DNA of 64,000 nt, taken from NCBI GenBank assembly GCA_965203735.1, contig OZ241909.1, positions 310,001 to 374,000 of the forward strand, given 5' to 3'. The notes beneath the pieces are model-generated. The model was not told the DNA's origin. It worked only from the letters and a program-made list of their open reading frames with translations, and searched no databases. Below are positions 55,013 to 64,000 of this stretch, piece after piece (the stretch's first letter is position 1; each line of letters begins with the position of its first letter). The stretch comes from Bin55 sp965203735 (GTDB lineage: Bacteria; Pseudomonadota; Gammaproteobacteria; Pseudomonadales; Azotimanducaceae). Made by a program: the position numbers and the translations under genes.

Positions 55013-55037
55013 ACCTCAAATCCGACAGATTTGAGGT
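55013..55037 (+). repeat. Perfect inverted repeat in the oriC/dnaA leader
   Basis: ACCTCAAATC (55013-55022) and GATTTGAGGT (55028-55037) form a 10-bp stem with a CGACA loop. No T-run follows, so a terminator is unlikely. It lies 175 bases before dnaA. Confidence 0.7.
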
Positions 55038-55212
55038 GTTCCTAACGTCGAACAAGTCCGAGTATTTCCGCATTGATTCTTGCTTTGAGATTGAAGAAAT
55101 CGCGAACTTTTGATGCTTTCTGCTCAAATGATCCAGATGCAACCGGCGGACGGTCTGAGTACTACAATCTTAGCCAGAGAAAGAGTTTAGGGATCAACAG
55201 AGGGCTCATTAA

Positions 55213-56538
55213 TTGAAGGATCCGGAAGTGTGGAGAGACTGTTTAGCTCGGCTAGAAGAAGAGACGTCCATAAGAGACTTTAATCAATGGATACGGCCAC
55301 TGCAGGCCGTCAATGACGGTGGCCAGCTCACGCTGCTAGCGCACAACCAACATGTGAAGAAGACCGTATGCAAAAAGTACTTGCGTCGGATAAAGGAGTT
55401 AGTCGGTCAAATTAGCGATCCCGGTTATCCCATACGTGAAGTGGAGGTCCTAGTGGACGGGCGGGAAATGGAACGAGCTCTGCCAGTGCGTGCAACAACT
55501 CGCAATGGAGCATTGCTCAAATCCGATTTCACGTTTGAGCGATTTGTTGAAGGAGGATCGAATACCTGGGTAAAGGGAGTCGCGCTTGAAGTCGCGGCCA
55601 GCCCGGCATTGAAATTCAATCCGTTCTTGATCTATGGAGGCGTCGGCCTCGGCAAGACCCACTTAATGCAGGCGGTTGGCAATTTCATCAAGTCACACAC
55701 TCCCCAAATTGAAGTCACCTACATCTACGCTCAAACATTCGTTACAGAAATGGTAAAAGCGTTGACGAAACCAAACAGTTCAGAGCATGTGCGCAGATTT
55801 ACCGAGCCATTTCACTCTGCCGACGTACTGCTTGTGGACGACATTCAGTTTCTTGCGGCAAAGGATAAGTGTCAGGAGGAGTTCTTTCACGTATTCAATC
55901 GACTGATTGAGACGGAACAATCACAAATCGTTCTCTCGAGCGATCAGTATCCCAGCGAGATTGAAGGACTCGACGCCCGGCTCAGTTCGAGGTGCATCAT
56001 GGGAATAACTGCGGAGGTCAAACCGCCGGATCTGGAAACACGAGCTGCGATTTTGGTGCAAAAGGCGAGAGAACACGATGTGAACTTGGACTTAACAGTA
56101 GCGCTGTACATCGCTCAACGCGTCAAGACCAATGTGCGTGAATTGGAAAATGCGCTACGACAAGTACTACTTGCTGCAAAGCTGCGCCGAACGCCGCTCA
56201 GCATTGAATTGGTTCAGGAAACTCTGAGAGACTTATTTGCGATTCATCGTCGTCAAGTGAGCATTGACAGGATTCAGAAATGTGTCGCTGACTACTACAA
56301 CATTCGCCTAGCTGATCTACATAGTCCGACGCGTGTCCATAAAATCGTGCGGCCTAGGCAAATGGCGATGGCACTAGCGCATGAACTTACCGACTTGTCG
56401 CTTCAGGCAATAGGTCAGAACTTTGGAAAGGATCACACGACAGTTCTGAACGCCATCAAGAGGATTAAGCAACTTCGTCAGAGCAACGCACAAATCGAAG
56501 AGGACTACAGCCGACTTGAGCGCATATTGACATCGTAG
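55213..56538 (+). CDS. dnaA: Chromosomal replication initiator protein DnaA
   Basis: 441 residues from a TTG at 55213; an in-frame stop just upstream rules out earlier starts. Domain I (VWRDCLARLEEETSIRDFNQWIRPLQ), a rather short domain II, AAA+ domain III (GGVGLGKTHLMQAVGNFI, LLVDDIQFLAAKDKCQEEFFH) and domain IV helix-turn-helix (LSLQAIGQNFGKDHTTVLNAIKRI) that reads DnaA boxes. Thirty-four bases before dnaN. Confidence 0.98.
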   Translation: MKDPEVWRDCLARLEEETSIRDFNQWIRPLQAVNDGGQLTLLAHNQHVKKTVCKKYLRRIKELVGQISDPGYPIREVEVLVDGREMERALPVRATTRNGALLKSDFTFERFVEGGSNTWVKGVALEVAASPALKFNPFLIYGGVGLGKTHLMQAVGNFIKSHTPQIEVTYIYAQTFVTEMVKALTKPNSSEHVRRFTEPFHSADVLLVDDIQFLAAKDKCQEEFFHVFNRLIETEQSQIVLSSDQYPSEIEGLDARLSSRCIMGITAEVKPPDLETRAAILVQKAREHDVNLDLTVALYIAQRVKTNVRELENALRQVLLAAKLRRTPLSIELVQETLRDLFAIHRRQVSIDRIQKCVADYYNIRLADLHSPTRVHKIVRPRQMAMALAHELTDLSLQAIGQNFGKDHTTVLNAIKRIKQLRQSNAQIEEDYSRLERILTS

Positions 56539-56572
56539 TTGGATTGGTTTGATTAAGTGAAGGGAGAGTAGG

Positions 56573-57682
56573 ATGAAATTCAAGGTCGATCTCAAAGAGC
56601 TGGGCGATGCGCTCAGTTACGTCTCGGACGTGCTGGAGCGACGGTTTACGTATCCAATTCTTACCAATGTCTTGGTCGATGTAGACCGCAGCGCACAAGT
56701 GCGTCTGCGCGCGACCGATCACGACATGACACTTGTTGCGGTAATTGAGGCAGAAGATGTCGCCGAACCGGGCGCAATAACAATACCTGGACGAAGAAGC
56801 GTGGACGTCGTGAACTCTATCGGCGCACAGGGAAGTATTGCAGAGATGAGCACGGTGAATTCCGGGGTCTTGCTGAAAGTTGGTCGTTCGGAATTTCTGC
56901 TGGCAACCATGCCCGTGGATGACTTTCCTCCGTCTACGAATATCGTGGAACCCATGCAAATTACCATCGATGTTGAAGACTTGATGGTGCTGTTGAGGTC
57001 CGCTAGTTCGTCAATGGCACAAAATGACGTCAGAAGGCCACTTAATGGCGCGTTGCTCGAGTTGACCTCGACCCATCTCCGAACGGTCGCCACTGACGGA
57101 ATGATGATGTGTGTTTGTACGAACACCACAATTCAGGGCGAATCCGACTCGGTCATTCAGGTAATCGTGCCGCGAAAGGCTGTCTTGGAATTGATACGTG
57201 GATTTGGCGGCGAAACAGGTTCGGTAACCTTGTCAATTGGAAACAATGCACTGAGTGTCGAGGGCAGCCGTCGCGCACTGACTACGAATTACGTGGATGC
57301 AAAGTTTCCCCCTTATGTGAATGTGATCCCTCAACCGAGTGAAGTCGTGCTGAAATGTAATCGCGAATCGCTCGAGCAGGCGATTAGACAAGCCGCCACA
57401 CTATCGGATGAAGGGCTAAAGGTGTACTTCAACGCGGAAAGAGACACAATGAAGGTCTCGGCGAGCACGGAAGTGGGAGATCGGGCAGAGGTTGTCATTC
57501 CCGTGGACTACGGAGAGAGCACCACAAACGTGATTTTCCGCCATGACCGTATTCGAAACATGCTGTCTTCCTTGGACTGCGAAGATGTTTCGTTTCATAT
57601 ACAGAACCCCACTGAGGCGGTTCGGGTAGACTCTTCCGAGCAAGAAAAAATTATTTTTGTCGTGTCTCCCATTCGCGGGTGA
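56573..57682 (+). CDS. dnaN: DNA polymerase III beta sliding clamp
   Basis: 369 residues; three clamp domains of equal size. Typical parts: VLERRFTYPILTNVLVDV, TIPGRRSVDVV, RSEFLLATMPVDDFPP and the end IIFVVSPIRG-type strand (normally ending V-M-P-x-R). The end reads VVSPIRG instead of the usual VMPMRL. Ring that keeps polymerase on DNA. Overlaps recF by 4 bases. Confidence 0.97.
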   Translation: MKFKVDLKELGDALSYVSDVLERRFTYPILTNVLVDVDRSAQVRLRATDHDMTLVAVIEAEDVAEPGAITIPGRRSVDVVNSIGAQGSIAEMSTVNSGVLLKVGRSEFLLATMPVDDFPPSTNIVEPMQITIDVEDLMVLLRSASSSMAQNDVRRPLNGALLELTSTHLRTVATDGMMMCVCTNTTIQGESDSVIQVIVPRKAVLELIRGFGGETGSVTLSIGNNALSVEGSRRALTTNYVDAKFPPYVNVIPQPSEVVLKCNRESLEQAIRQAATLSDEGLKVYFNAERDTMKVSASTEVGDRAEVVIPVDYGESTTNVIFRHDRIRNMLSSLDCEDVSFHIQNPTEAVRVDSSEQEKIIFVVSPIRG

Positions 57683-58776
57683 TTGTTGATCGGCTAGAAG
57701 TCCGCAACGTACGGAACATAGCACAAGCCCAGCTACAGCTGGACCCTGGCGTAACCTTTGTTACGGGTCCCAATGGAGCGGGGAAGACGACGCTGCTCGA
57801 ATGCTTTCATTTACTCGCTAGAGGAAGGTCGTTTCGAGCAGGTGGATTGAATACCCTCATCTCATTTGGAGAGCAGGATCTCCTCGTGTCCGCGATGGGA
57901 CTGCACTATCGAACCCCTATGCGAATTGGTTTGCAAAAGGGCCGATCCTCGAAGGTTCGAATGAGAATGAACGAGGCAGATGTTCGCCAAGTTTCTCAAA
58001 TTGCGGCTGCGATACCGCTGCAAATGATCCTTCCGGATGCGGCGGATTTGGTTTTTGGATCTCCTGCCCGTCGAAGATTGTGGTTGGATTGGCTGGTATT
58101 TCACACAGATAACGGCTATCTGCAGGAATTGCGTACATTTCAGCGCATATTGCGTCAGCGCAACGCGGCTTTGCGTAACCGATCGGCCGATGTGTCTAGC
58201 TGGACAGCACAGCTCACGCAGTATGCGGAAAGGGTGTCCCAGCGGCGTCTGGAGACATTGGTTTCATTGCGAGCGAGCTTTGAGCAAATTCTAGGGGAAT
58301 TTGCTCCTAACATACGAATTTTCTTAGATTATGATCGCGGGTGGCCGGAAGAAAATCTCTTGGAAGGACTTGCAAAAGATCATAGGTTTGAGTTAAAATA
58401 CGGAGTGACCAGATTGGGTCCTCATCGCTCCGATGTACGGGTTCGAGCGCTCGATTTCGACACGGGAAACGACGCCGGCTCAGCGGCCAGAGTTCTGTCT
58501 CGCGGTCAAGGAAAGGCGGTGGCTTGCGCGATGAAGCTTGCTCAGGTCAGATACTTGAATGCACGGTCGATCCAGTCGGTTGTACTACTGGACGATATAG
58601 CTTCGGAGTTTGACGACGAATATGGACGCAAGTTCTTTGGAGCGCTTCGCGGGACCGAGACTCAAGCGATCGCAACTACAACACAAGAGAGTGATATAAT
58701 TAAGTTGTGGGAGAGTGTTGCCGGCACCAGGCCACCTCTGATAAGAATCCACAACGGGCAGACCACACAAGCGTAG
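57679..58776 (+). CDS. recF: DNA replication and repair protein RecF
   Basis: 365 residues from a GTG inside the end of dnaN. Walker A TGPNGAGKTTLLECFHLLARG, signature LSRGQGKAVACAMKLAQVR and Walker B VVLLDDIASEFDDEYGRKFF. An SMC-like ATPase that helps load RecA at gaps. Standard dnaN-recF-gyrB order. Confidence 0.96.
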   Translation: MIVDRLEVRNVRNIAQAQLQLDPGVTFVTGPNGAGKTTLLECFHLLARGRSFRAGGLNTLISFGEQDLLVSAMGLHYRTPMRIGLQKGRSSKVRMRMNEADVRQVSQIAAAIPLQMILPDAADLVFGSPARRRLWLDWLVFHTDNGYLQELRTFQRILRQRNAALRNRSADVSSWTAQLTQYAERVSQRRLETLVSLRASFEQILGEFAPNIRIFLDYDRGWPEENLLEGLAKDHRFELKYGVTRLGPHRSDVRVRALDFDTGNDAGSAARVLSRGQGKAVACAMKLAQVRYLNARSIQSVVLLDDIASEFDDEYGRKFFGALRGTETQAIATTTQESDIIKLWESVAGTRPPLIRIHNGQTTQA

Positions 58777-58786
58777 ATTTCGGCTT

Positions 58787-58804
58787 ATGTTCCACGTGGA
58801 ACAT
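58787..58804. promoter_or_regulatory. parS: parS centromere site
   Basis: ATGTTCCACGTGGAACAT is an 18-bp perfect palindrome. Its 16-bp core TGTTCCACGTGGAACA fits the ParB consensus TGTTNCACGTGNAACA. It lies between recF and gyrB, about 4 kb from oriC, with parB and parA in the same window. I saw no other match. Confidence 0.93.
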
Positions 58805-58863
58805 CGGTCGAAAACCCCAGTCAATACAGGGGTTCGCACCACATTGGCAGAAAGAAAGTTTCC

Positions 58864-61290
58864 ATGAGTGAACCAGACCCTAACGGCTACACAGCGCAAG
58901 ACATTAAAGTTCTGAAAGGGCTGGAAGCCGTGCGCAAGCGCCCTGGCATGTACATTGGCGACACGGAGGACGGCACAGGTCTGCATCACATGGTTCAGGA
59001 ACTCGTAGACAACGCGATCGACGAGTCACTGGCTGGCCATTGTGACGAAATCAAGGTTGTAATCCATGTCGGAAACTCCATCACCGTCGAAGATAACGGT
59101 CGAGGGATTCCGGTAGATATGCACGAGGGCGAAAACAAGTCCGCAGCTGAAGTGATCATGACAACTCTACATGCGGGAGGCAAGTTTGACAATGAGAGCT
59201 ACAAGGTGTCCGGTGGACTCCACGGCGTCGGGCTGTCAGTGGTCAATGCTCTCTCGTCGCTGTTTCGACTCACCATCCGGCGCGAAGGCAAGGTGTACGA
59301 ACAACTTTATCGAGATGGCATCCCAAGAAACGAATTGGCTGTAATAGGTGAAACCGACTTGCGCGGAACCACATGTTATTTCGAACCGTCCGGCAACACC
59401 TTTGGAAACGTAGACTTTCACTACGAAACCATCGCGTCTAAATTGCGCGAGCTGGCCTTTCTCAACTCAGGCGTTCGATTGAACATCAAGGACGAGAGAA
59501 CCGGAACCGAAGACTCATTCTTGTATGAAGGAGGCCTTGTCTCGTTTGTTACCCACCTCAGCAGCGGAAAGAACGCTCTGCATGATGTGATTCACTTTAC
59601 TCACTCCGGGGAGATAGGAGTGGAAATCGCAATGCAATGGAACGATGGCTACCAAGAAAATGTATGGCCGTATTGCAACAACATCCGCCAATTGGACGGT
59701 GGCACGCACTTGCAAGGATTCCGAAGAGCCCTGACGAGCACCTTGAACGGCTACATCGAACGCGAGCAACTTGCAAAGAACGCTCAAGTTCGAACTACGG
59801 GAGAAGATGCGCGTGAAGGACTTACGGCAATTGTCTCGGTCAAGCTCCCAGACCCCAAATTCTCTTCGCAAACCAAAGACAAGCTTGTCTCGAGCGAAGC
59901 GAATACCGCTGTATACGAGATCATGCACAAGCGGTTTCGGGAATATCTCGAAGAACACCCTAACGAAGCTAAGCGAATCGCAGGACGAATGCTCGATGCG
60001 GCCCGCGCTCGAGAAGCGGCACGCAAAGCAAGAGAAATTACACGGCGCAAAGGGCTATTGGACGGCACTGGGCTGCCTGGAAAGCTTGCCGATTGTCAGG
60101 AAAAAGACCCCGCCCTGTGCGAGCTGTATGTCGTGGAGGGCGATTCCGCTGGAGGGTCGGCGAAACAAGGGCGCGACCCCAAGACACAGGCTGTACTGCC
60201 GCTACGCGGGAAGATCCTCAACGTGGAGAAGGCTTCCGTACATAAGCTGCTTTCTTCGAACGAAGTGGTCACTCTGGTTTCCGCGCTTGGTTGCGGAATA
60301 GGGATCGGACAGTCGGGAGGCGAATTCGAGCCTGACAAACTGCGTTATCACCGAATCATCATCATGACGGATGCCGATATTGATGGCTCCCATATCCGGA
60401 CTCTCCTTCTGACGTTCTTCTATCGTCACATGGCGGAACTCATTGAACGGGGACATGTTTACATTGCACTCTCACCGCTCTACAAGGCCGGACGTGGACG
60501 GTCCGAACGTTATCTTAAGGACGACGACGAACTTGAAGAGTACTACTTTCAGACTGCCATTGACGGTGCTTTGATCTACCCGAGCACCGGTGCGCCACCG
60601 CTTGGGACAGAACCAGTGGCGGACTTGGCCGAACGGTATTTCAATCTCTACAAGCGACTGGAATCCATGGATCGAGTCTACCCGATCTATGTCACCAAAC
60701 GACTGATTAACCTGTCGAGCTTGACCTCTGAAAGATTGAGGGATGAGGCCCAAATGCAGGACTGGTGTAGGCAATTGGAGAGTTCCTTGGAATCAGAAGA
60801 GGGCCAGCATACGGTTGGTATCAACTTCGACTCGGAGCACCGAACATTCCTACCGACGATCGAGCGAAGGCTCCGCGGATCGGAGACTCACTTCGTTCTC
60901 GATTTGAACTTCTTGGATTCAGGTGTGCACGATGAGATTATGCGTCTTTCCGACAAGACGGACGGATTGATAGAACCTGGAGCAAAGGTCGCGCAAGGCA
61001 ACGCAGAGCAGCCGATAACTGTGTTCGGAGATGCCTACGAGTGGTTGCTGTCCCGCGCCCGTAACGGAGTTCGTCTGCAGCGCTACAAGGGACTGGGTGA
61101 AATGAATCCCGAGCAACTTTGGGAAACGACGATGGATCCCGATGTGCGAAGAATGTCTTTGGTTTCTGTCAACGATGCGGGAGCGGCTAACCAGATCTTT
61201 TCCGAGCTCATGGGCGAAGATGTCGAGCCTCGTCGCAAATTCATTGAGGAAAAAGCCCTAACCGTATCAATGGCAGACTTGGATTTCTAG
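58864..61290 (+). CDS. gyrB: DNA gyrase subunit B
   Basis: 808 residues. GHKL ATPase domain (ELVDNAIDESLAGHCDEI, DNGRGIPVDMHE, GGLHGVGLSVVNALS), transducer, TOPRIM domain (CELYVVEGDSAGGSAKQGRD, IIIMTDADIDGSHIRTLLLTFFYR) with the extra segment of gammaproteobacterial GyrB, and tail GLGEMNPEQLWETTMDP. With GyrA it introduces negative supercoils. Ends 2 bases before convergent plsC. Confidence 0.98.
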   Translation: MSEPDPNGYTAQDIKVLKGLEAVRKRPGMYIGDTEDGTGLHHMVQELVDNAIDESLAGHCDEIKVVIHVGNSITVEDNGRGIPVDMHEGENKSAAEVIMTTLHAGGKFDNESYKVSGGLHGVGLSVVNALSSLFRLTIRREGKVYEQLYRDGIPRNELAVIGETDLRGTTCYFEPSGNTFGNVDFHYETIASKLRELAFLNSGVRLNIKDERTGTEDSFLYEGGLVSFVTHLSSGKNALHDVIHFTHSGEIGVEIAMQWNDGYQENVWPYCNNIRQLDGGTHLQGFRRALTSTLNGYIEREQLAKNAQVRTTGEDAREGLTAIVSVKLPDPKFSSQTKDKLVSSEANTAVYEIMHKRFREYLEEHPNEAKRIAGRMLDAARAREAARKAREITRRKGLLDGTGLPGKLADCQEKDPALCELYVVEGDSAGGSAKQGRDPKTQAVLPLRGKILNVEKASVHKLLSSNEVVTLVSALGCGIGIGQSGGEFEPDKLRYHRIIIMTDADIDGSHIRTLLLTFFYRHMAELIERGHVYIALSPLYKAGRGRSERYLKDDDELEEYYFQTAIDGALIYPSTGAPPLGTEPVADLAERYFNLYKRLESMDRVYPIYVTKRLINLSSLTSERLRDEAQMQDWCRQLESSLESEEGQHTVGINFDSEHRTFLPTIERRLRGSETHFVLDLNFLDSGVHDEIMRLSDKTDGLIEPGAKVAQGNAEQPITVFGDAYEWLLSRARNGVRLQRYKGLGEMNPEQLWETTMDPDVRRMSLVSVNDAGAANQIFSELMGEDVEPRRKFIEEKALTVSMADLDF

Positions 61291-61292
61291 CT

Positions 61293-62018
61293 TTAGTAGC
61301 TCTCCGGGTCGATTTCGGCCATCGCCTCTCGCATCCATTCCTCTGCCTCCGCATTAACTTGCTCGGTCGACTTCCCTTTTGTCTGTATTGGAGGAGAGAT
61401 CCTTACTTGGATGGTGCCAGGTCGCTTCAGCCAGCGTTTGAGTTGCCAACAGTGTCCGCCATTGTGCGCCACGACGAACACAGGTGCTCCTAGGGCAATC
61501 GCAAGCACCGCGGCACCACTCTGAAATCGACCAATCTGGCCCGTTTCCACTCGAGTACCCTCTGGAAACAGGGTTATCCAGAAACCAGCCCCGAATCTCT
61601 CCTTGCCCATGCGGATCATGCGCCGAATCGAGCCCACTCTGCGTGTGCGATTGATTGCGATTGGATTTGTAACCCAAAATGCCCATCCAAAGAATGGAAT
61701 GTACAGAAGTGTTCGCTTGATCACGGTGGACTGCGGAGAGACTAGGGTTTGGGAGAACAATGCATCCCATGTGCTTTGATGCTTGACCAGAAGTACTCCG
61801 GGACCTTCTTCCAGATTCTCAATTCCTTCGATCTCGTGTTTGATGCCGCAGGTTAAGCGCAACCACCACAAGACAAAGCCCGTCCATGTGACGATTACAT
61901 ACCTGAATCTCCGAGCATGAGGTACCAGTTTTCCCGTGACGGTAGCCCAACTTCCCCAAACAATGGTGACTACAACGAGCCCGAAGTAAAAAAGCAGAGA
62001 ACGTGCAGCTAGAAGCAT
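61293..62018 (-). CDS. plsC: 1-acyl-sn-glycerol-3-phosphate acyltransferase
   Basis: 241 residues. One N-terminal membrane helix (LLFYFGLVVVTIVWGSW), then the acyltransferase motifs H-x4-D (KHQSTWD), the INRTRR block, FPEGTRV and the VFVVAHNGG strand. Makes phosphatidic acid by acylating lysophosphatidate in the inner membrane. Next to gyrB, as in Pseudomonas. Confidence 0.93.
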   Translation of the reverse strand: MLLAARSLLFYFGLVVVTIVWGSWATVTGKLVPHARRFRYVIVTWTGFVLWWLRLTCGIKHEIEGIENLEEGPGVLLVKHQSTWDALFSQTLVSPQSTVIKRTLLYIPFFGWAFWVTNPIAINRTRRVGSIRRMIRMGKERFGAGFWITLFPEGTRVETGQIGRFQSGAAVLAIALGAPVFVVAHNGGHCWQLKRWLKRPGTIQVRISPPIQTKGKSTEQVNAEAEEWMREAMAEIDPESY

Positions 62019-62021
62019 AGG

Positions 62022-63491
62022 TCACCGTCGCCAGTATCTTGGAGCGAAAAGGACGAGTACGGTGAATATTTCCAACCGTCCCAGAATCATCGCAAATGAA
62101 AGAATCCACTTTTCCGCAATGGATAGTGATTGATAGCCCTTTGCCACCTCTCCCAGGCCGGGACCAAGGTTGTTCAGACAAGCCGCAACTGCTGAGAATG
62201 CGGATTTGAAGTCCAAGTCTCCGACAAGCAACATTGCGCTGACCAGAAAAACGAAGCTTGCGGCATAGAGGGCAAGGAAGCCCCAAGCGGTTTCTAGCAC
62301 TCGATCCGGTATTTTTCGACCGTCAACAACAACATTGAATATGGCTCCAGGTTGTATGAGTCTTCGAATTTCACGAATTCCCTGCCTCGCAAGCAGAAGA
62401 ACACGGTAGACCTTGATTCCACCTGCGGTCGAGCCCGTGCATCCTCCCACAAAGCTGGCAAAGATCAGGAGAGCGGGACAGATCAGGGGCCAGGCTTCGT
62501 ACTCCGCAGTTGTGTAACCGGTGGTCGTGGCAAAGGAAATCGCTTGAAAAATCCCCTCACGCAGACTAGAAGAGACGGATCCATCGGAAATTGCAAGAAT
62601 AACCGTGACCAGTACCATCACAAGGAGTACCACGCCAAAATACAAGCGAACCTCGCTATCCCGAACGTAGGATCGTACGGCATGAAGTATCCAATGCCCC
62701 TCTCCACGTCCATGAAATGCAACGTAGTGCACAAGAAAATTGATGCCGCAGATGAGCATGAAGGCGATCGCAACACATTCAATCGCCGTGCTGTTGAAAT
62801 ATCCAATGCTTTGATCATGCGTCGAGAACCCGCCGATTGCCACCGTGGTCAGGGAGTGGCTGATCGCATCGAATATAGACATACCAGCAGCGAAATAAGC
62901 GATAGCGCAAGCCAGAGTCAGTCCAACATAGATCATCCAAAGGGTCTTGGCAGTCTCTTTAACCCGCAGGGGAAGAGAGAGTTCTCGCTCTGAGCCGGGA
63001 GCTTCAGCCTTATAGAGCTGTACCCCACCTACTCCAAGTAGTGGAAGAATGGCAACGGCCAGCACGATGATTCCCATGCCACCTACCCATTGAAGAGCTT
63101 GCCGGTAGAGCAGGACTGATTTTGGTAGTTCGTCAAGCCCTGACACAACGGTAGCTCCAGTTGTAGTAATTCCTGAAGCGGACTCGAACACAGCGTCGGA
63201 AAACGAAGGCGCGACGTCAGGGATAATGCTCAGGGGGACGCTTCCTACCAATATCACAGTGACATAGCAGAGCCCCACAACCAAGAAAGCATCGCGGGAC
63301 CGCAGTTCTTGACTCGTGTCACGGAACATCCAAAAGACAAAGCCAATTACAACCGCACCGACAAAACACCCAAGAAACGGAACAACGGTCGGTTCCTGAT
63401 AGATCAAAGCTGTGACAAGCCCGCACAAAAACGTCGCACTCGAAATGATCAGCAATGCTCCTAGAATGCCTAGGACAGCGCGTATGTGCAT
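62022..63491 (-). CDS. trkH: Trk-type potassium uptake channel subunit TrkH
   Basis: 489 residues, about ten or more membrane helices arranged as four pore repeats. Selectivity-filter regions: SASGITTTGATVVSG, TVAIGGFSTHDQSIGYF, SFATTTGYTTAEYEAWP and SAVAACLNNLGPGLGEV. Takes up K+ when gated by TrkA. Its ATG overlaps the trkA stop by one base. Confidence 0.96.
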   Translation of the reverse strand: MHIRAVLGILGALLIISSATFLCGLVTALIYQEPTVVPFLGCFVGAVVIGFVFWMFRDTSQELRSRDAFLVVGLCYVTVILVGSVPLSIIPDVAPSFSDAVFESASGITTTGATVVSGLDELPKSVLLYRQALQWVGGMGIIVLAVAILPLLGVGGVQLYKAEAPGSERELSLPLRVKETAKTLWMIYVGLTLACAIAYFAAGMSIFDAISHSLTTVAIGGFSTHDQSIGYFNSTAIECVAIAFMLICGINFLVHYVAFHGRGEGHWILHAVRSYVRDSEVRLYFGVVLLVMVLVTVILAISDGSVSSSLREGIFQAISFATTTGYTTAEYEAWPLICPALLIFASFVGGCTGSTAGGIKVYRVLLLARQGIREIRRLIQPGAIFNVVVDGRKIPDRVLETAWGFLALYAASFVFLVSAMLLVGDLDFKSAFSAVAACLNNLGPGLGEVAKGYQSLSIAEKWILSFAMILGRLEIFTVLVLFAPRYWRR

Positions 63492-64000
63492 TAAATGAAG
63501 TGGAACTGGCTAATGCGGAAGGGTTTTAGCGCTTCAGGGACATGTCCGCTGTCCGCTACGAAGACAACGACATGGTCTTTGTTCTCTAGATGGGGGTCCG
63601 TTTCCAGGTCCAGCGCATCATCGCCGCGAACCACCGCAGCAAACTTTGCGTCTTTGGGCAAACGCACTTGGCTAAGGCGCTTTCCGGTAACCTTGTTTTC
63701 GCCTCGCTCACCTTCAATTTCGGTCTCAAATATCTCGCCGTTGCCGATTCTAAGTCGATGAGCTGACTTCACATTTTGTTCGCGTACGTAGGTGAGTATC
63801 GAACTCACCGTACTTCGTTGAGGCGAAATGCCAGCGTCGATGGTGGTTTCAGGAATTAGGCGAAGATAGGAGTCTTGACTCAAGAGTGCGACTGTTCTTC
63901 TTGCGCCTTGTTGCTTCGCCAACAAGCATGACATCACATTGATTTCATCGTCATTCGTCACCGCGCAAAAGAGATCGGTGTCGCTGACTTCACACTCCTG
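63491..64000 (-). CDS. trkA: Trk system regulatory protein TrkA, partial
   Basis: The frame runs to the right window edge with no start, so this is the C-terminal 169 residues or so. DTDLFCAVTNDDEINVMSCLLAKQQGARRTVAL (in parts) is the end of an RCK/NAD-binding domain; RLSQVRLPKDAKFAAVVRGDDALDLETDPHLENKDHVVVFV matches the C-terminal TrkA-C domain. It binds nucleotide and gates TrkH. Confidence 0.94.
   Translation of the reverse strand, partial: QECEVSDTDLFCAVTNDDEINVMSCLLAKQQGARRTVALLSQDSYLRLIPETTIDAGISPQRSTVSSILTYVREQNVKSAHRLRIGNGEIFETEIEGERGENKVTGKRLSQVRLPKDAKFAAVVRGDDALDLETDPHLENKDHVVVFVADSGHVPEALKPFRISQFHFI

Larger units (their letters stand above)
54720..55212. other. oriC: Chromosomal replication origin (oriC)
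   Basis: Gene-free stretch between rpmH and dnaA, with transcription diverging on both sides. DnaA boxes: TTATGCACA on the minus strand at 54797-54805, TTATCCACA (perfect consensus) at 54921-54929 and TTATGCACA at 54943-54951. AT-rich DNA lies around the last two (54905-54990) and is the probable unwinding part. A 10-bp hairpin follows at 55013-55037. The exact borders cannot be drawn; the location matches that of Pseudomonas-type origins. Confidence 0.75.

Noticed and set aside
62352..62993. Plus-strand frame of 213 residues opposite trkH
   Set aside because: Shadow of TrkH with no start signal or motif.

Overview
This 64 kb window is the replication-origin region of a gammaproteobacterial chromosome. 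The core order is rpoZ-spoT-ridA-recG-rubredoxin-ubiA, uvrD, glmS-glmU, atpCDGAHFEBI, parB-parA-rsmG-mnmG, mnmE-yidC-yidD-rnpA-rpmH, then oriC, dnaA-dnaN-recF-gyrB-plsC. As I remember it, this is close to the arrangement around the Pseudomonas origin. Base composition looks balanced by eye. The genes near oriC read away from it on both sides, so they run with replication. The sequence alone does not fix the genus. TRAP transport genes, a large TonB-dependent receptor, an acyl-CoA dehydrogenase and a PhyH-type dioxygenase suit a free-living, possibly marine, heterotroph.

Layout. From 1 to 9.5 kb lie envelope and uptake genes: a TonB-C-like protein cut by the window edge, an acidic exported protein, a small membrane protein, a short secreted relative of TonB-receptor N-termini, a full receptor and an exported S9 peptidase. 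A heat-shock gene (Hsp20, with a sigma-32-like promoter) follows. From 9.5 to 25 kb are waaA, a TolC-type channel, an acyl-CoA dehydrogenase, the rpoZ-spoT-ridA-recG block, a 54-residue rubredoxin, ubiA, a TRAP transporter split over two convergent units, and uvrD. From 25 to 27 kb is a small accessory patch (DUF5131 protein and a small membrane protein). From 27 to 38 kb are glmS-glmU, the zinc transporter znuA/znuCB, and an accessory block (VOC protein, PhyH dioxygenase, two related beta-propeller lipoproteins flanking a DUF1428 gene). This block separates glmU from the ATP synthase operon. From 38 to 54.5 kb are the ATP synthase genes, parAB, rsmG-mnmG, a disrupted two-gene insertion, mnmE, yidC-yidD-rnpA-rpmH. 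From 54.5 to 64 kb are oriC, dnaA-dnaN-recF, a perfect parS palindrome, gyrB, plsC, trkH and the C-terminal part of trkA.

Most of the window is housekeeping. The points most worth a second look are: the short secreted protein that appears to carry two copies of the TonB-box/plug-start region; the gene between mnmG and mnmE whose reading frame is restored by one base in each of two homopolymer runs; the perfect palindromes around oriC and between recF and gyrB; and the SBP gene of the TRAP system translationally coupled to uvrD. No tRNA, rRNA, insertion sequence, prophage or CRISPR array was seen. I did not find a complete new multi-gene system that I could defend from the sequence.
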